Notes: generated by a model from the sequence alone, not told the origin. 64,000 nt of DNA from Flagellimonas aequoris (GCF_003584165.1 NZ_QXFJ01000031.1:28019-92018); one strand, 5' to 3'. Positions 51,086 through 60,207 are shown, counted from the stretch's first letter. Translations and numbers: made by a program.

Positions 51086-51835
51086 ATGGCATTGAATACT
51101 GAAAAAAATAGCTACACTGTAATCTTCGCCGCCCTTATGGTGGTTGTGGTAGGTTCCTTGTTGGCATTTGTGGCATCGGGGCTTAAACCAAAGATCCATG
51201 AGAATGAACGCTTCGAAAAGCAGCAGAACATTCTCTATGCGATGGGAGTCAACGATAATGAAGGAGAAGGTGATGTAACTTTTATTCCCACATCATCCGT
51301 GGAAGCAGATTTCTCCAAATACATTGTAAAACAAATGGTTCTTGATGGTTCAACGGCTGTTGAGAAAGAGAACGCTTATTTGATCGATGTTTCCAAAGAG
51401 ATAGCAAAGGCGAAAAATGGTGAAAAAGCTGAACTTCCCCTACTGATAGGTGAAAAGGACGGCAAGACATTCTACATCATTCCTTTGTACGGAAGAGGAC
51501 TCTGGGATGCCATTTGGGGATACATTTCGTTGGACGACCATATGGTGGTGCAAGGAGTATACTTCGATCACAGGGGAGAAACACCAGGGCTAGGGGCCAA
51601 CATCAAACAACGATTCTTCATGGATGATTTTACTGGAGAATCCATCATGTCTGGAAACAGCTTTGAAGGCATAACCGTTGCCAAAGGAAACGGAGATCCC
51701 TTGAACACCGACAAGGAGGACAACCAAGTGGACGCCCTTGCCGGAGCTACCATTACCGGTAACGGGGTGACAGCGATGATCAAGGACTGCATCAAACTGT
51801 ACAAACCTTATTTACAAACCATAAGAACAAAATAA
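51086..51835 (+). CDS. nqrC: Na+-translocating NADH:quinone reductase subunit C
   Basis: A 249-residue periplasmic subunit with one N-terminal membrane helix (about 12-31) and an FMN-binding domain. Covalent FMN is expected on Thr222 in DALAGATITGNG, the ApbE target motif. IIPLYGRGLWDAIWGYISLD and GETPGLGANI are family hallmarks. It starts 5 bases after nqrB and ends 1 base before nqrD. Confidence 0.96.
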   Translation: MALNTEKNSYTVIFAALMVVVVGSLLAFVASGLKPKIHENERFEKQQNILYAMGVNDNEGEGDVTFIPTSSVEADFSKYIVKQMVLDGSTAVEKENAYLIDVSKEIAKAKNGEKAELPLLIGEKDGKTFYIIPLYGRGLWDAIWGYISLDDHMVVQGVYFDHRGETPGLGANIKQRFFMDDFTGESIMSGNSFEGITVAKGNGDPLNTDKEDNQVDALAGATITGNGVTAMIKDCIKLYKPYLQTIRTK

Positions 51836-51836
51836 T

Positions 51837-52484
51837 ATGGCACTACTATCAAAAAAAGATTCAAAACTGGTGCTGGATCCCTTGGCGGACAACAACCCGA
51901 TCACCATTCAGGTGTTGGGTATCTGTTCTGCCCTTGCGATTACCGCTGAGCTTAAGGCTGCCGTGGTAATGGCTCTTTCAGTATTGTTTGTACTAAGTAT
52001 GGGTAACGTGGCGATTTCCTTGTTGAGGAACATCATCCCGTCCAAGATCAGGATCATTGTGCAATTGGTGGTCGTGGCCGCCCTGGTTATCATTGTAGAT
52101 CAAGTGCTAAAGGCCTTTGCCTACGAATTGAGCAAGACTTTATCGGTTTTTGTGGGATTGATCATCACCAACTGTATCATCATGGGACGTTTTGAGGCCT
52201 TTGCTTTGGGCAATGGTCCTAAGAAAGCCTTTTTGGATGGTATCGGTAATGCCTTGGGATACGGTATTATTTTGGTAATCGTAGGATTCTTCAGGGAACT
52301 TTTGGGTTCTGGAACCTTGTTCGGATTCAAGGTTTTGGGAGATCCCGTTACCAAGACAGGATTGTATTCCATTGGATACGAAAACAATGGATTTATGATC
52401 ATACCACCAGCAGCATTGATCGTGTTGGGTATCATTATTTGGGTACAACGCTCCAAAAACAGGGCATTAATAGAAGAAGCTTAA
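51837..52484 (+). CDS. nqrD: Na+-translocating NADH:quinone reductase subunit D
   Basis: A 215-residue membrane subunit with six helices, inverted relative to NqrE. Cysteines in VLGICSALAITAELKAAV and LIITNCIIMGRFEAFAL are the ones that, with those of NqrE, hold the intramembrane iron centre (known from the Vibrio structure). FFRELLGSGTLFGFKVLG is a conserved loop. Gaps to neighbours are 1 and 4 bases. Confidence 0.96.
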   Translation: MALLSKKDSKLVLDPLADNNPITIQVLGICSALAITAELKAAVVMALSVLFVLSMGNVAISLLRNIIPSKIRIIVQLVVVAALVIIVDQVLKAFAYELSKTLSVFVGLIITNCIIMGRFEAFALGNGPKKAFLDGIGNALGYGIILVIVGFFRELLGSGTLFGFKVLGDPVTKTGLYSIGYENNGFMIIPPAALIVLGIIIWVQRSKNRALIEEA

Positions 52485-52488
52485 GGAT

Positions 52489-53229
52489 ATGTTAGAGCAT
52501 TTAGAACTTTTTTTCAAGTCGATTTTTATAGACAACATGGTGTTTGCCACCTTTTTGGGGATGTGTTCCTATTTGGCCGTATCCAAAAAAGTGTCTACCG
52601 CCGTGGGTCTTGGCGCAGCCGTGATCTTTGTATTGGCGGTTACAGTGCCCATGAACTGGTTGTTGGACAAATATTTGTTGAAGGATGGGGCCTTGGCCTG
52701 GATGGGTCCGGAGTATGCTGACTATGACCTTAGCTTCCTATCGTTCATCATGTTTATCGCGACGATAGCTACCATGGTGCAATTGGTAGAGATTGTGGTG
52801 GAGAAATTCTCCCCATCACTATATAACTCTTTGGGTATCTTTTTGCCCTTGATAGCGGTAAACTGTGCCATTTTGGGTGGATCATTGTTCATGCAAACGC
52901 GTGACATCCCTAACATTGGATTGGCCTTTAACTATGGAATTTCTTCCGGTATTGGATGGTTCTTGGCGATTTTGGCCATTGCCGCCATTCGTGAGAAAAT
53001 CAGATATTCCAATGTTCCCGCTCCCTTGCGTGGATTGGGTATTACCTTCATCATTACAGGATTGATGGGTATCGGTTTCCAGAGTTTTGGTGGAATGCTG
53101 ACTGGTGACAATGAGCCGCCAGAAGAGGCCCAAACCACTACTGTGAAAGCCGAAAAAGAAAAAGAAATCAAGAAAGAGATTGAGGATAAGGAAAAAGCAG
53201 TCTCTTATAACGAAGCCATAAACAAATAA
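52489..53229 (+). CDS. nqrE: Na+-translocating NADH:quinone reductase subunit E, with charged tail
   Basis: A 246-residue membrane subunit with six helices. Cysteines in [14 protein letters not shown] and [14 protein letters not shown] pair with those of NqrD. The core ends near residue 205 at [13 protein letters not shown]; about 40 further residues form a highly charged tail ([20 protein letters not shown] and on) not present in Vibrio NqrE. The tail is probably cytoplasmic or periplasmic and coiled. nqrF starts 2 bases later. Confidence 0.95.
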   Translation: MLEHLELFFKSIFIDNMVFATFLGMCSYLAVSKKVSTAVGLGAAVIFVLAVTVPMNWLLDKYLLKDGALAWMGPEYADYDLSFLSFIMFIATIATMVQLVEIVVEKFSPSLYNSLGIFLPLIAVNCAILGGSLFMQTRDIPNIGLAFNYGISSGIGWFLAILAIAAIREKIRYSNVPAPLRGLGITFIITGLMGIGFQSFGGMLTGDNEPPEEAQTTTVKAEKEKEIKKEIEDKEKAVSYNEAINK

Positions 53230-53231
53230 AG

Positions 53232-54542
53232 ATGATAATAGCCGCAAGTACCGGAGGTACTATTCTGATTACCGTTGTAGCATTTCTTATTTTGTTGCTG
53301 TTGTTGGTGGCCGTTTTGTTGTTCACCAAAGAAAAGCTATCCCCATCTGGTCCGGTGACCATCACCATCAATGGTGAAAAGAAAGTAGAAGTGGCATCGG
53401 GAGGTTCCTTGTTGTCCACCTTGGGTAACCAAAAAATATTCTTGCCATCCGCTTGTGGTGGCGGTGGAACCTGTATCCAATGTGAGTGTCATGTCCTTTC
53501 TGGAGGTGGTGAGGCATTGCCGACAGAAACCCCACACTTTTCCAAAAAGGAATTGCAGCACGGTGCCCGTTTGGCCTGCCAGGTGAAAGTAAAACAGGAT
53601 ATGGAAATCACCATTCCTGAAGAAGTGTTCGGTATCAAAAAATGGAATGCCAAAGTGGTTCGTAACTACAACGTGGCCTCTTTCATCAAAGAGTTTGTTG
53701 TTGAGATTCCGGAAGATATGAACTACAAGGCAGGTGGGTATATCCAGATTGAGATTCCACCTTGTGAAGTGAAATATTCCGATATCGATATTACCGCACA
53801 CCCTGAGGAGCATGAAACGCCGGATAAGTTCCAAGCGGAATGGGACAAGTTCAATTTGTGGCCATTGGTCATGAAAAACCCAGAAACTGTGGAGCGTGCC
53901 TATTCCATGGCCTCTTATCCTGCTGAAGGACGCGAGATTATGTTGAACGTTCGTATTGCCACACCACCATGGGATCGTGCCAAAAATGGTTGGATGAATG
54001 TGAACCCGGGTATTGCCTCATCTTACATTTTTAGCTTGAAAAAAGGAGACCCTGTGGTTATTTCTGGTCCGTTTGGTGAGTTCTTCATCAATGAGTCCGA
54101 GGCAGAAATGCTTTATGTAGGTGGTGGAGCCGGTATGGCACCGATGCGTTCGCACTTGTACCACTTGTTCAAAACCTTGAAGACGAATCGTAAGGTAAGC
54201 TATTGGTATGGTGGACGTTCCAAAAGGGAGTTGTTCTATCTTGACCACTTTAAGCAATTGGAGAAAGAATTCCCTAACTTCAAGTTCTATTTGGCCCTTT
54301 CTGAACCACTTCCAGAAGATAACTGGAAAGTGAAAAAGGACATCAATGATGAATCAGGTGACGGTTTCGTTGGATTCATCCACAACTGTGTGATCGATAA
54401 CTATTTGAGCCTTCACGATTCCCCAGAGGATATTGAATTGTACTTCTGTGGACCACCTTTGATGAACAAGGCCGTTGAGAAAATGGGTCAGGATTTTGGT
54501 ATTCCAGATGAGAATATCCGATTCGATGACTTTGGAGGATAA
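53232..54542 (+). CDS. nqrF: Na+-translocating NADH:quinone reductase subunit F
   Basis: The 436-residue NADH-oxidising subunit. An N-terminal membrane helix (about 9-31) is followed by a [2Fe-2S] ferredoxin domain ([20 protein letters not shown] and LACQVKV), the FAD domain (RAYSMASYP, with Arg-x-Tyr-Ser) and the NADH domain ([38 protein letters not shown]). It starts the electron path from NADH. It ends the operon; a strong terminator follows at 54618-54644. Confidence 0.97.
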   Translation: MIIAASTGGTILITVVAFLILLLLLVAVLLFTKEKLSPSGPVTITINGEKKVEVASGGSLLSTLGNQKIFLPSACGGGGTCIQCECHVLSGGGEALPTETPHFSKKELQHGARLACQVKVKQDMEITIPEEVFGIKKWNAKVVRNYNVASFIKEFVVEIPEDMNYKAGGYIQIEIPPCEVKYSDIDITAHPEEHETPDKFQAEWDKFNLWPLVMKNPETVERAYSMASYPAEGREIMLNVRIATPPWDRAKNGWMNVNPGIASSYIFSLKKGDPVVISGPFGEFFINESEAEMLYVGGGAGMAPMRSHLYHLFKTLKTNRKVSYWYGGRSKRELFYLDHFKQLEKEFPNFKFYLALSEPLPEDNWKVKKDINDESGDGFVGFIHNCVIDNYLSLHDSPEDIELYFCGPPLMNKAVEKMGQDFGIPDENIRFDDFGG

Positions 54543-54617
54543 TTTAGAGTAAATCATCACCTCAAGCTGAAATCCTGAGAATATCGAAGGAACCATCGAG
54601 AGGTATTTATAAAACCA

Positions 54618-54644
54618 ACCGATGCCCAGGCATCGGTTTTTTTG
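54618..54644 (+). terminator. Terminator of the nqr operon
   Basis: Stem ACCGATGC / GCATCGGT with loop CCAG and eight T. The next gene starts 7 bases beyond the T-run. Confidence 0.85.
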
Positions 54645-54650
54645 TATCAA

Positions 54651-55010
54651 ATGGGAAGACCGTTAACAGAACAGGAATTGCATAATTTGGCCATGAATAT
54701 TGTGGGCCGTGAGCTCGAGGCCGATGGTTTTGAATTTATGGCCATCAACAGCAAGCTGAAAAAGAATCCCCAGTACGTTTGCTTGAAGGAGAAAGTGCTT
54801 CACTTTATCGTAGTGCGGAACATCGAGTTCCCCAACGATCCGAGGGATTACGATGAAGAGCTGATGCAAAAGGTGAAGGACCATGCGGAAAAGTTTGAGG
54901 CCAGGACCTTTTTTGCCGGAGTGGGACTTTCCAATGCGGCGGATAGGGACTTGCCTGTCCATTTGGATGAAGAGTACATTGTGGAATACCAAGGTTTAAT
55001 TGAGATTTAG
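54651..55010 (+). CDS. Conserved small protein between nqr and apbE
   Basis: A 119-residue soluble protein starting MGRPLTEQELHNLAMNIVGR, no signal peptide, with the core NPQYVCLKEKVLHFIVVRNIEFPNDPRDYDEELM and an acidic C-terminus. I do not recognise an enzyme motif. Relatives lie beside nqrF in flavobacteria and are sometimes labelled after it, but it is not an Nqr subunit and lacks the four cysteines of NqrM. It abuts apbE (its stop and the apbE ATG are adjacent), so a role in Nqr maturation or flavin insertion is a reasonable guess. Confidence 0.75.
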   Translation: MGRPLTEQELHNLAMNIVGRELEADGFEFMAINSKLKKNPQYVCLKEKVLHFIVVRNIEFPNDPRDYDEELMQKVKDHAEKFEARTFFAGVGLSNAADRDLPVHLDEEYIVEYQGLIEI

Positions 55011-56015
55011 ATGTTGAAAAGAGCACTTTTATTTGTTGTTGGAATCATGCTTTTGGGTTGTGGACCCAAAACTTGGGTGAAGAACCAGAACTGGGGCAAT
55101 GCCTTGGGTACTACCTATTCCATTATTTATTTGGCCGATGAGGAGTTGGATTATCAACAGGAAATCGATTCGGTTTTTCAGGTGTTGAACCAATCCATGT
55201 CCACCTATATTCCTACTTCGGATATTTCTAAGATCAACGAAGGGGACTCGACCATTGTGGTGGATGACATGTTCAAGGAAGTTTTTGACATCTCCACCCA
55301 GGTCCATGAGGCATCAAACGGCTATTTTGACCCCACCATTGGCGTTTTGGCCAACGCATGGGGGTTTGGGCCCGGAAAACAAATTGCGCTCGATAGCCTC
55401 AAGGTAGATAGCCTTTTGGGATATGTGGGATGGGACAAAGTGAAGTTCAACAAGGATCACACCATTACCAAGGCGCATCCGGCCATTCGGTTCGATTTTA
55501 ATGCGGTGGCCAAGGGCTATGCCATTGATCGCCTTGGAGCTCTATTGGATGCTAAGGGCATCGACAATTATTTAGTGGAAGTTGGGGGAGAGGTGTTGGC
55601 CAAAGGGACCAACTTGGTATCCGGCAAGGAATGGACCGTGGGTATCGATGATCCCCAAGTGGAAACCGGTAGGCAATTAAAGCGCATCGTAACGTTGAAA
55701 GATGAGGCCATGGCGTCATCGGGTAATTATAGGAAGTTTAGGGTAGACCCTGAAACGGGTGAAAAATACGTGCATACCATAGATCCCAAAACAGGATATA
55801 CCAAAAATTCCAATGTGCTGGCAAGTAGCGTGGTGGCCAAGACCTGTGCGGTGGCAGATGCCTTTGCCACATCTTTTATGGCCATGGATCTTGAAAAATC
55901 CAAGGTAATTTTAAAAGACCATGATGAATTGGAGGCTTATATCATTTATTTGGACAAAGACGGAAAGACGCAGGAGTTTTTTACCCCTGGTTTTGAAGCT
56001 TTGGTAAAACAGTGA
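55011..56015 (+). CDS. apbE: FAD:protein FMN transferase ApbE (lipoprotein)
   Basis: Attaches FMN covalently to Thr of NqrB and NqrC using FAD. The 334-residue protein has a lipobox (GIMLLGCGPK, residues about 11-20), so it is periplasmic and membrane-attached, where NqrC is exposed. Motifs: YIPTSDISKINEGD, RFDFNAVAKGYAIDRLG, VEVGGEVLAKG, and HTIDPKTGYTKNSNVLASSVVAKTCAVADAFAT, with the Mg2+ ligands. Placed directly after the small conserved gene. Convergent with a methyltransferase gene, stop codons adjacent. Confidence 0.95.
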   Translation: MLKRALLFVVGIMLLGCGPKTWVKNQNWGNALGTTYSIIYLADEELDYQQEIDSVFQVLNQSMSTYIPTSDISKINEGDSTIVVDDMFKEVFDISTQVHEASNGYFDPTIGVLANAWGFGPGKQIALDSLKVDSLLGYVGWDKVKFNKDHTITKAHPAIRFDFNAVAKGYAIDRLGALLDAKGIDNYLVEVGGEVLAKGTNLVSGKEWTVGIDDPQVETGRQLKRIVTLKDEAMASSGNYRKFRVDPETGEKYVHTIDPKTGYTKNSNVLASSVVAKTCAVADAFATSFMAMDLEKSKVILKDHDELEAYIIYLDKDGKTQEFFTPGFEALVKQ

Positions 56016-56780
56016 TTATTTCCTGACCAGTGGAATGACCTCTCCCTTCGCTAATCGGTACCGTTCCACTTCTTCCTTTGGAAGAACAGTAGTGTAATCC
56101 ACTTCTTCAACCGTGAAACCAATAGAACGTAGCTTGTTAAAATAATCCCTTCCATATATGCGGACATGGTCGTACTGCCCAAAGATTTTGGCTCGTTCCT
56201 TTTTATCGGTGATAGAATCGTCCTCGAAGGTTTTTTCGCGTTTCAAATCTTGCGGAATCTGAAAAATGCCCCAGCCGCCAGGTTTCATCACACGATGCAA
56301 TTCCTGCATGGCCTTGGTGTCATTTGGGATGTGCTCCAGAACATGGTTGCAGAGAATCACATCAAAAGAATTATCATCAAAGGGAAGGTTGCAAATATCC
56401 GCTTTCACATCAGCTAAGGGAGAGTTTAAATCGGTGGTGGTGTATCCCAAGTTTTTCAACTTCTTGAACCTTTTGTAAAACGCTTGTTCGGGTGCAAAAT
56501 GGAGTAGTTTGTGGGGGGCAGCGAATAAGTCTGTTTCCTTTTGGAGATAAAGCCAAAGCAAACGATGGCGCTCTAAGGAAAGGGTAGAGGGTGAGAGCAC
56601 ATTTTCCCTTGGATTTTCATAGCCATACGGAAGAAAACTCCTAAAACTTTTACCATCAATGGGATCGGTGAAGTTTTTTCCCTTTAGGGAAAGGGCAATC
56701 AACGGTCGTACCCAATAACTCAGTCTAATAAGTAGCGGTCTTGGGATGAGATTTAGGATGTATTTAAAAACTTTTGACAC
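56016..56780 (-). CDS. Class I SAM-dependent methyltransferase
   Basis: A 254-residue protein with an N-terminal helix-rich region (FKYILNLIPRPLLIRLSYWVRPLIA) and a Rossmann methyltransferase domain: YTTTDLNSPLADVKADICNLPFDDNSFDVILCNHVLEHIPND and LHRVMKPGGWGIFQIPQD. The canonical Gly-rich motif I is replaced by LLHFAPEQAFYKRF. The substrate is unknown. The start is a GTG that falls inside the inverted repeat bordering the GxxExxY cassette; no ATG lies near, yet the length fits relatives I remember. Confidence 0.82.
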   Translation of the reverse strand: MSKVFKYILNLIPRPLLIRLSYWVRPLIALSLKGKNFTDPIDGKSFRSFLPYGYENPRENVLSPSTLSLERHRLLWLYLQKETDLFAAPHKLLHFAPEQAFYKRFKKLKNLGYTTTDLNSPLADVKADICNLPFDDNSFDVILCNHVLEHIPNDTKAMQELHRVMKPGGWGIFQIPQDLKREKTFEDDSITDKKERAKIFGQYDHVRIYGRDYFNKLRSIGFTVEEVDYTTVLPKEEVERYRLAKGEVIPLVRK

Positions 56781-57210
56781 GAATTACACTAATTTACACG
56801 AATGGCTTAAAGTAAAACTCTCTTATAATTAAGTTGGCCCTCGCCAAAATTCACGATCAACCCCAACTTCATTTTGGACGCCGCCAGATAATTTAAGGTT
56901 TGCTTGATATGGCCATTGGATATTTTTTCGACTGCCTTTAATTCCAGAATGATTTTGTCATCCACTATAAAATCTGCATAATATTGATGCTTCAGCGTGT
57001 TACCTTTATAATCAATATTGAATTTTACTTCTCTTTGAAATGGGACCCCATTGGACTTTAGTTCAATTTCAAGGGCATCGCCATAAACAGCTTCACTGAA
57101 TCCTTTACCAAGTTCATTGTGGACATCCATGCATAAACCGATGACAAAGTAGGACTCATGTTTATAAATGATTTGGGACATTTATTTGAGTAAATGGTGA
57201 AATTCGTGTC
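56776..57210. mobile_element. GxxExxY gene cassette with imperfect terminal inverted repeats
   Basis: GACACGAATT at 56776-56785 and its exact complement AATTCGTGTC at 57201-57210 bracket one gene. The match continues inward in imperfect form for about 27 bases: ACACTAATTTACACGAAT on the left against TCACCATTTACTCAAAT on the right. Length 435 bp. No target duplication or transposase is visible, so if it moves it relies on another enzyme. Confidence 0.5.
56807..57181 (-). CDS. GxxExxY protein (PD-(D/E)XK nuclease-like)
   Basis: A 124-residue protein. The name motif is GKGFSEAVYGDALEIEL (residues 22-38), and the nuclease-like core is YYADFIVDDKIILELKAVEKI (about 68-88), which offers the Asp and ExK residues of PD-(D/E)XK enzymes. 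Role not established; copies are often scattered in Bacteroidota genomes next to short repeats. Here it lies between two halves of an inverted repeat, which suggests a mobile or repeat-linked unit. Confidence 0.85.
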   Translation of the reverse strand: MSQIIYKHESYFVIGLCMDVHNELGKGFSEAVYGDALEIELKSNGVPFQREVKFNIDYKGNTLKHQYYADFIVDDKIILELKAVEKISNGHIKQTLNYLAASKMKLGLIVNFGEGQLNYKRVLL

Positions 57211-57230
57211 AATATACAAATTGAAGAATT

Positions 57231-58049
57231 CTATAGCACCAATTTCTTTGCCCTAAACTCGTCTTCCTCGTCACTGGTGATTCCCAATGCTTCGTAAATA
57301 TACTGGAAGGTGGAAAGCAGTTCCGGTTTACCATCCACTAGGGCTACGTCGTGTTCAAAGTGCGCACTTGGTTGGCCATCGGCGGTCAAAATGGTCCAAC
57401 CATCCTTCAATTGTTTGATACGTTTGGTTCCCATATTGATCATCGGCTCTATGGCAACCACCATACCATTGACAAACTTTTTGCCTCTGCCTCTTTTGCC
57501 ATAGTTGGGCATTTGGGGGTCTTCATGCAATTCCCTTCCCAATCCATGACCTACCAGTTCACGTACCACACCGTAGCCATGATCCTCACAGTATTTTTGG
57601 ATGGCATAGCCTACATCGCCTACACGGTTTCCTTCTTTAAATTCACGGATGCCAATATAGAGGGACTCCTTAGTGACTTTTAGCAGCTTTTTGGTTTCTT
57701 CAGCTACCTCGCCCACTTGAAAGGTATAGGCATGATCTCCGTGGAAGCCATTTTTAACGGCTCCGCAGTCCACGGAAACGATATCACCTTCTTTTAGCGG
57801 CTCGTTATTGGGAATGCCATGTACCACTTGGGCATTGGGGCTCCAGTTTAGGGTATTCGGAAAATCGTACATGCCCAAAAAACCGGGTATGGCGCCTTGC
57901 GAGCGGATAAATTCCTCCGCCATTTTATCCAATTTCAAGGGATTGGCCCCTGGTTTTATCTCTTTGGCCAACATGCCCAAGGTTCTGGATACCACTAGGG
58001 CACTTTCGCGCATCAATTCAATTTCCTCAGCTGTCTTTACTTGAATCAT
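57231..58049 (-). CDS. map: Methionine aminopeptidase, type I
   Basis: Removes the initiator Met from new proteins. The 272-residue enzyme has the five metal ligands in VDCGAVKNGFHGDHAYTF (two Asp), HGLGRELHEDPQMPNYG (His), MVVAIEPMINMG (Glu) and FEHDVALVDGKPELLS (Glu follows in the family pattern); HGIPN holds the substrate-binding His. Length is standard. A perfect -7 element lies 6-13 bases upstream, which suggests a leaderless or nearly leaderless mRNA. Confidence 0.96.
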   Translation of the reverse strand: MIQVKTAEEIELMRESALVVSRTLGMLAKEIKPGANPLKLDKMAEEFIRSQGAIPGFLGMYDFPNTLNWSPNAQVVHGIPNNEPLKEGDIVSVDCGAVKNGFHGDHAYTFQVGEVAEETKKLLKVTKESLYIGIREFKEGNRVGDVGYAIQKYCEDHGYGVVRELVGHGLGRELHEDPQMPNYGKRGRGKKFVNGMVVAIEPMINMGTKRIKQLKDGWTILTADGQPSAHFEHDVALVDGKPELLSTFQYIYEALGITSDEEDEFRAKKLVL

Positions 58050-58054
58050 AGCCG

Positions 58055-58062
58055 CAAAGATA
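58055..58062 (-). promoter_or_regulatory. -7 element of the map promoter
   Basis: TATCTTTG followed by C, ideal consensus on the minus strand. At the usual 12-base spacing transcription would start at about 58050, next to the ATG at 58049. Confidence 0.65.
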
Positions 58063-58094
58063 AATTGAATCTATGGATTATGAGGTATGTTTGC

Positions 58095-59612
58095 CTAAAC
58101 CAAGGGTTTTTGAGTCATTAAGGCGGGTTGTGGAACTCCCATCATTTTTAGAATGGTAGGGGCAATATCTCCCAAAACGCCACTTTTCACTTCTTTGATG
58201 TCGTGGTCCACAATGATCAGCGGCACCGGATTCGTGGTATGGGCAGTGTTGGGACTTCCATCAGGGTTGATCATAGTGTCGCAGTTACCATGATCTGCTA
58301 TCACAATGGTGGAATACCCATTCTCCAAACCGGCAGTGATGACCTCCTTGGCGCATTGGTCCACCGTTTCACAGGCCTTGATAGCGGCTTCCATAACACC
58401 GGTATGGCCCACCATATCAGGATTGGCGAAATTGAGACATACAAAATCGGTTTCTCCTTTTTTAAGCTCTGGAATGATGGCATTGCGGATATCATAGGCA
58501 CTCATTTCCGGTTGTAGGTCATAGGTGGCCACCTTTGGTGAGGGACACAGGATGCGTTGTTCTCCCTCAAAAGGCTCTTCTCGGCCTCCATTGAAGAAAA
58601 AGGTAACGTGTGGATATTTTTCGGTTTCGGCAATCCGAATCTGTTTCTTTCCGTTTTTGGCGAGGGTCTCGCCCAATGTATCCTTGATGTTGTCCTTGTC
58701 ATAGATGACCTTGATGCCCTTGAAAGATTCATCGTAATTGGTCATGGTAACATAGTACAGGTTCATTTTATGCATGTTCTGCTCGTGAAAATCCCGCTGG
58801 CTCAAGGCTTGGGTAAGTTCTCGGCCACGATCTGTCCTAAAATTGAAAAAGATGACCACGTCGCCTTCTTTGATCTGTGCCAAGGGCTCACCTGCAGCAT
58901 CCGTCAGGACCAAGGGTTTTACGAACTCGTCGGTAACCCCATCGTCGTAACTTTTTTGCATGGCAGCACCGATATCCTGTATTTTTTCACCTTCGGTATT
59001 CACCATCACATCGTAGGCAAGTTTTACGCGCTCCCAACGTTTGTCTCGGTCCATGGCATAGTACCTACCGATGACGGTAGCCAATTTGGTATTCTTATCC
59101 GAACAGAAGTTGGAAAGGTCCACCAAAAAGCCCTTGCCGCTTTTGGGATCCACATCGCGACCATCGGTAAAGGCATGTACAAAAGATTTTTGTACCCCGG
59201 CCTCATCCGCAACCTTGATCAGTGCTTTTAAATGTTCTATATGGCTATGGACACCTCCATCACTCACCAATCCTAAAAAATGTACCGGTTTATGATTGGC
59301 TTTGGCATAGTCGAGCGCATCTTTAAGAACAGGCTCGTTTTTAAGGGTATCCTCCTTTACTGCCTTGTTGATCTTGGCAAGATCTTGATAAACAATTCTT
59401 CCTGCTCCAAGGTTCATGTGCCCCACTTCACTGTTTCCCATCTGTCCTTCCGGCAGACCCACGTTCATGCCATCCGTATGTAGGTCGGCATTGGCGTATT
59501 GGGTATAGAGCGAATCGATAAATGGGGTATTGGCCTGTGCAATGGCAGAAACCTTAGGATCTGGGGATTTTCCCCATCCGTCCAAAATCATTAGGATTAC
59601 CTTCTTCTTCAT
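58095..59612 (-). CDS. gpmI: 2,3-bisphosphoglycerate-independent phosphoglycerate mutase
   Basis: Interconverts 2- and 3-phosphoglycerate in glycolysis using two Mn2+. The 505-residue protein has LMILDGWGKS, GNSEVGHMNLGAGR with the phosphoserine Ser, HAFTDGRDVDPKSG, GRYYAMDRDKRWERV, FVCLNFANPDMVGHTGVMEAAIKACE and VIADHGNCDTM, in normal order and length. A -7 element lies close upstream. Confidence 0.97.
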   Translation of the reverse strand: MKKKVILMILDGWGKSPDPKVSAIAQANTPFIDSLYTQYANADLHTDGMNVGLPEGQMGNSEVGHMNLGAGRIVYQDLAKINKAVKEDTLKNEPVLKDALDYAKANHKPVHFLGLVSDGGVHSHIEHLKALIKVADEAGVQKSFVHAFTDGRDVDPKSGKGFLVDLSNFCSDKNTKLATVIGRYYAMDRDKRWERVKLAYDVMVNTEGEKIQDIGAAMQKSYDDGVTDEFVKPLVLTDAAGEPLAQIKEGDVVIFFNFRTDRGRELTQALSQRDFHEQNMHKMNLYYVTMTNYDESFKGIKVIYDKDNIKDTLGETLAKNGKKQIRIAETEKYPHVTFFFNGGREEPFEGEQRILCPSPKVATYDLQPEMSAYDIRNAIIPELKKGETDFVCLNFANPDMVGHTGVMEAAIKACETVDQCAKEVITAGLENGYSTIVIADHGNCDTMINPDGSPNTAHTTNPVPLIIVDHDIKEVKSGVLGDIAPTILKMMGVPQPALMTQKPLV

Positions 59613-59629
59613 GATGTTAAATTCTACTC

Positions 59630-59637
59630 CAAAAATA
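59630..59637 (-). promoter_or_regulatory. -7 element of the gpmI promoter
   Basis: TATTTTTG on the minus strand; predicted transcript start near 59625, leader about 13 nt. Confidence 0.5.
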
Positions 59638-59777
59638 AAATGATCTAGTGGGATCCCCTAGGATTTGTCTAGATTTATTATTGCGATTTTGTTAATTATT
59701 TTATGTTAAATATGAGATATTGTTAAACTTTAGTTATATAACTGTTAATCGTGTAACATCTGTCTTTTAGGGGAGTC

Positions 59778-59785
59778 TACTTTTA
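59778..59785 (+). promoter_or_regulatory. Candidate -7 element of the ankyrin gene
   Basis: TACTTTTA, one base off consensus; predicted transcript start near 59790, a leader of about 31 nt. The 208-bp gap around it is AT-rich and holds no ORF. Confidence 0.4.
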
Positions 59786-59820
59786 TAACAAACATATTCA
59801 TTAATCAAAATCAATTCATC

Positions 59821-60207
59821 ATGAAAAAAACAATCTTGGCAGTAGCTACAGTGTGTATGCTAGCGGTATCCGGCGTTTCCGCCAACGAACTTTCTACCAG
59901 CACCAAACTGGACATGACCACGGTAACCGAAGACCTTAGTGTATTTTGCAAAGCTGTAATGCAGGGCGATGTGGAAACCGTAAAAAAATTGATTGAACTG
60001 GGAGAGGATGTCAACCAAAAATCTTTGGGCCGGGCACCTATCCATTATGCGGCACGTTACAACCGGGCCGAAGTACTCAAAGTCCTCATCGAAAATGGGG
60101 CCGACCTTAAAAAACGATGCGACAAGGGGATGACCGCTATCAAATATGCGAAAATGTCCCATGCCGATGAGGCACTGGCCGTATTGGAAGAAGCTATGAA
60201 AAAATAA
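59821..60207 (+). CDS. Small exported ankyrin-repeat protein
   Basis: A 128-residue protein with signal peptide (about 1-21, ending VSANE), then three ankyrin repeats: DLSVFCKAVMQGDVETVKKLIELGEDVN, GRAPIHYAARYNRAEVLKVLIENGADL and GMTAIKYAKMSHADEALAVLEEA. It is likely periplasmic and used for protein binding. Similar small proteins are sometimes linked to catalase in other bacteria, but no such gene is here. A strong terminator follows. Confidence 0.85.
   Translation: MKKTILAVATVCMLAVSGVSANELSTSTKLDMTTVTEDLSVFCKAVMQGDVETVKKLIELGEDVNQKSLGRAPIHYAARYNRAEVLKVLIENGADLKKRCDKGMTAIKYAKMSHADEALAVLEEAMKK

Noticed and set aside
54651..55010. NqrM or an extra NqrF subunit
   Set aside because: No membrane helix, no four-cysteine motif, no ferredoxin or flavin motifs.
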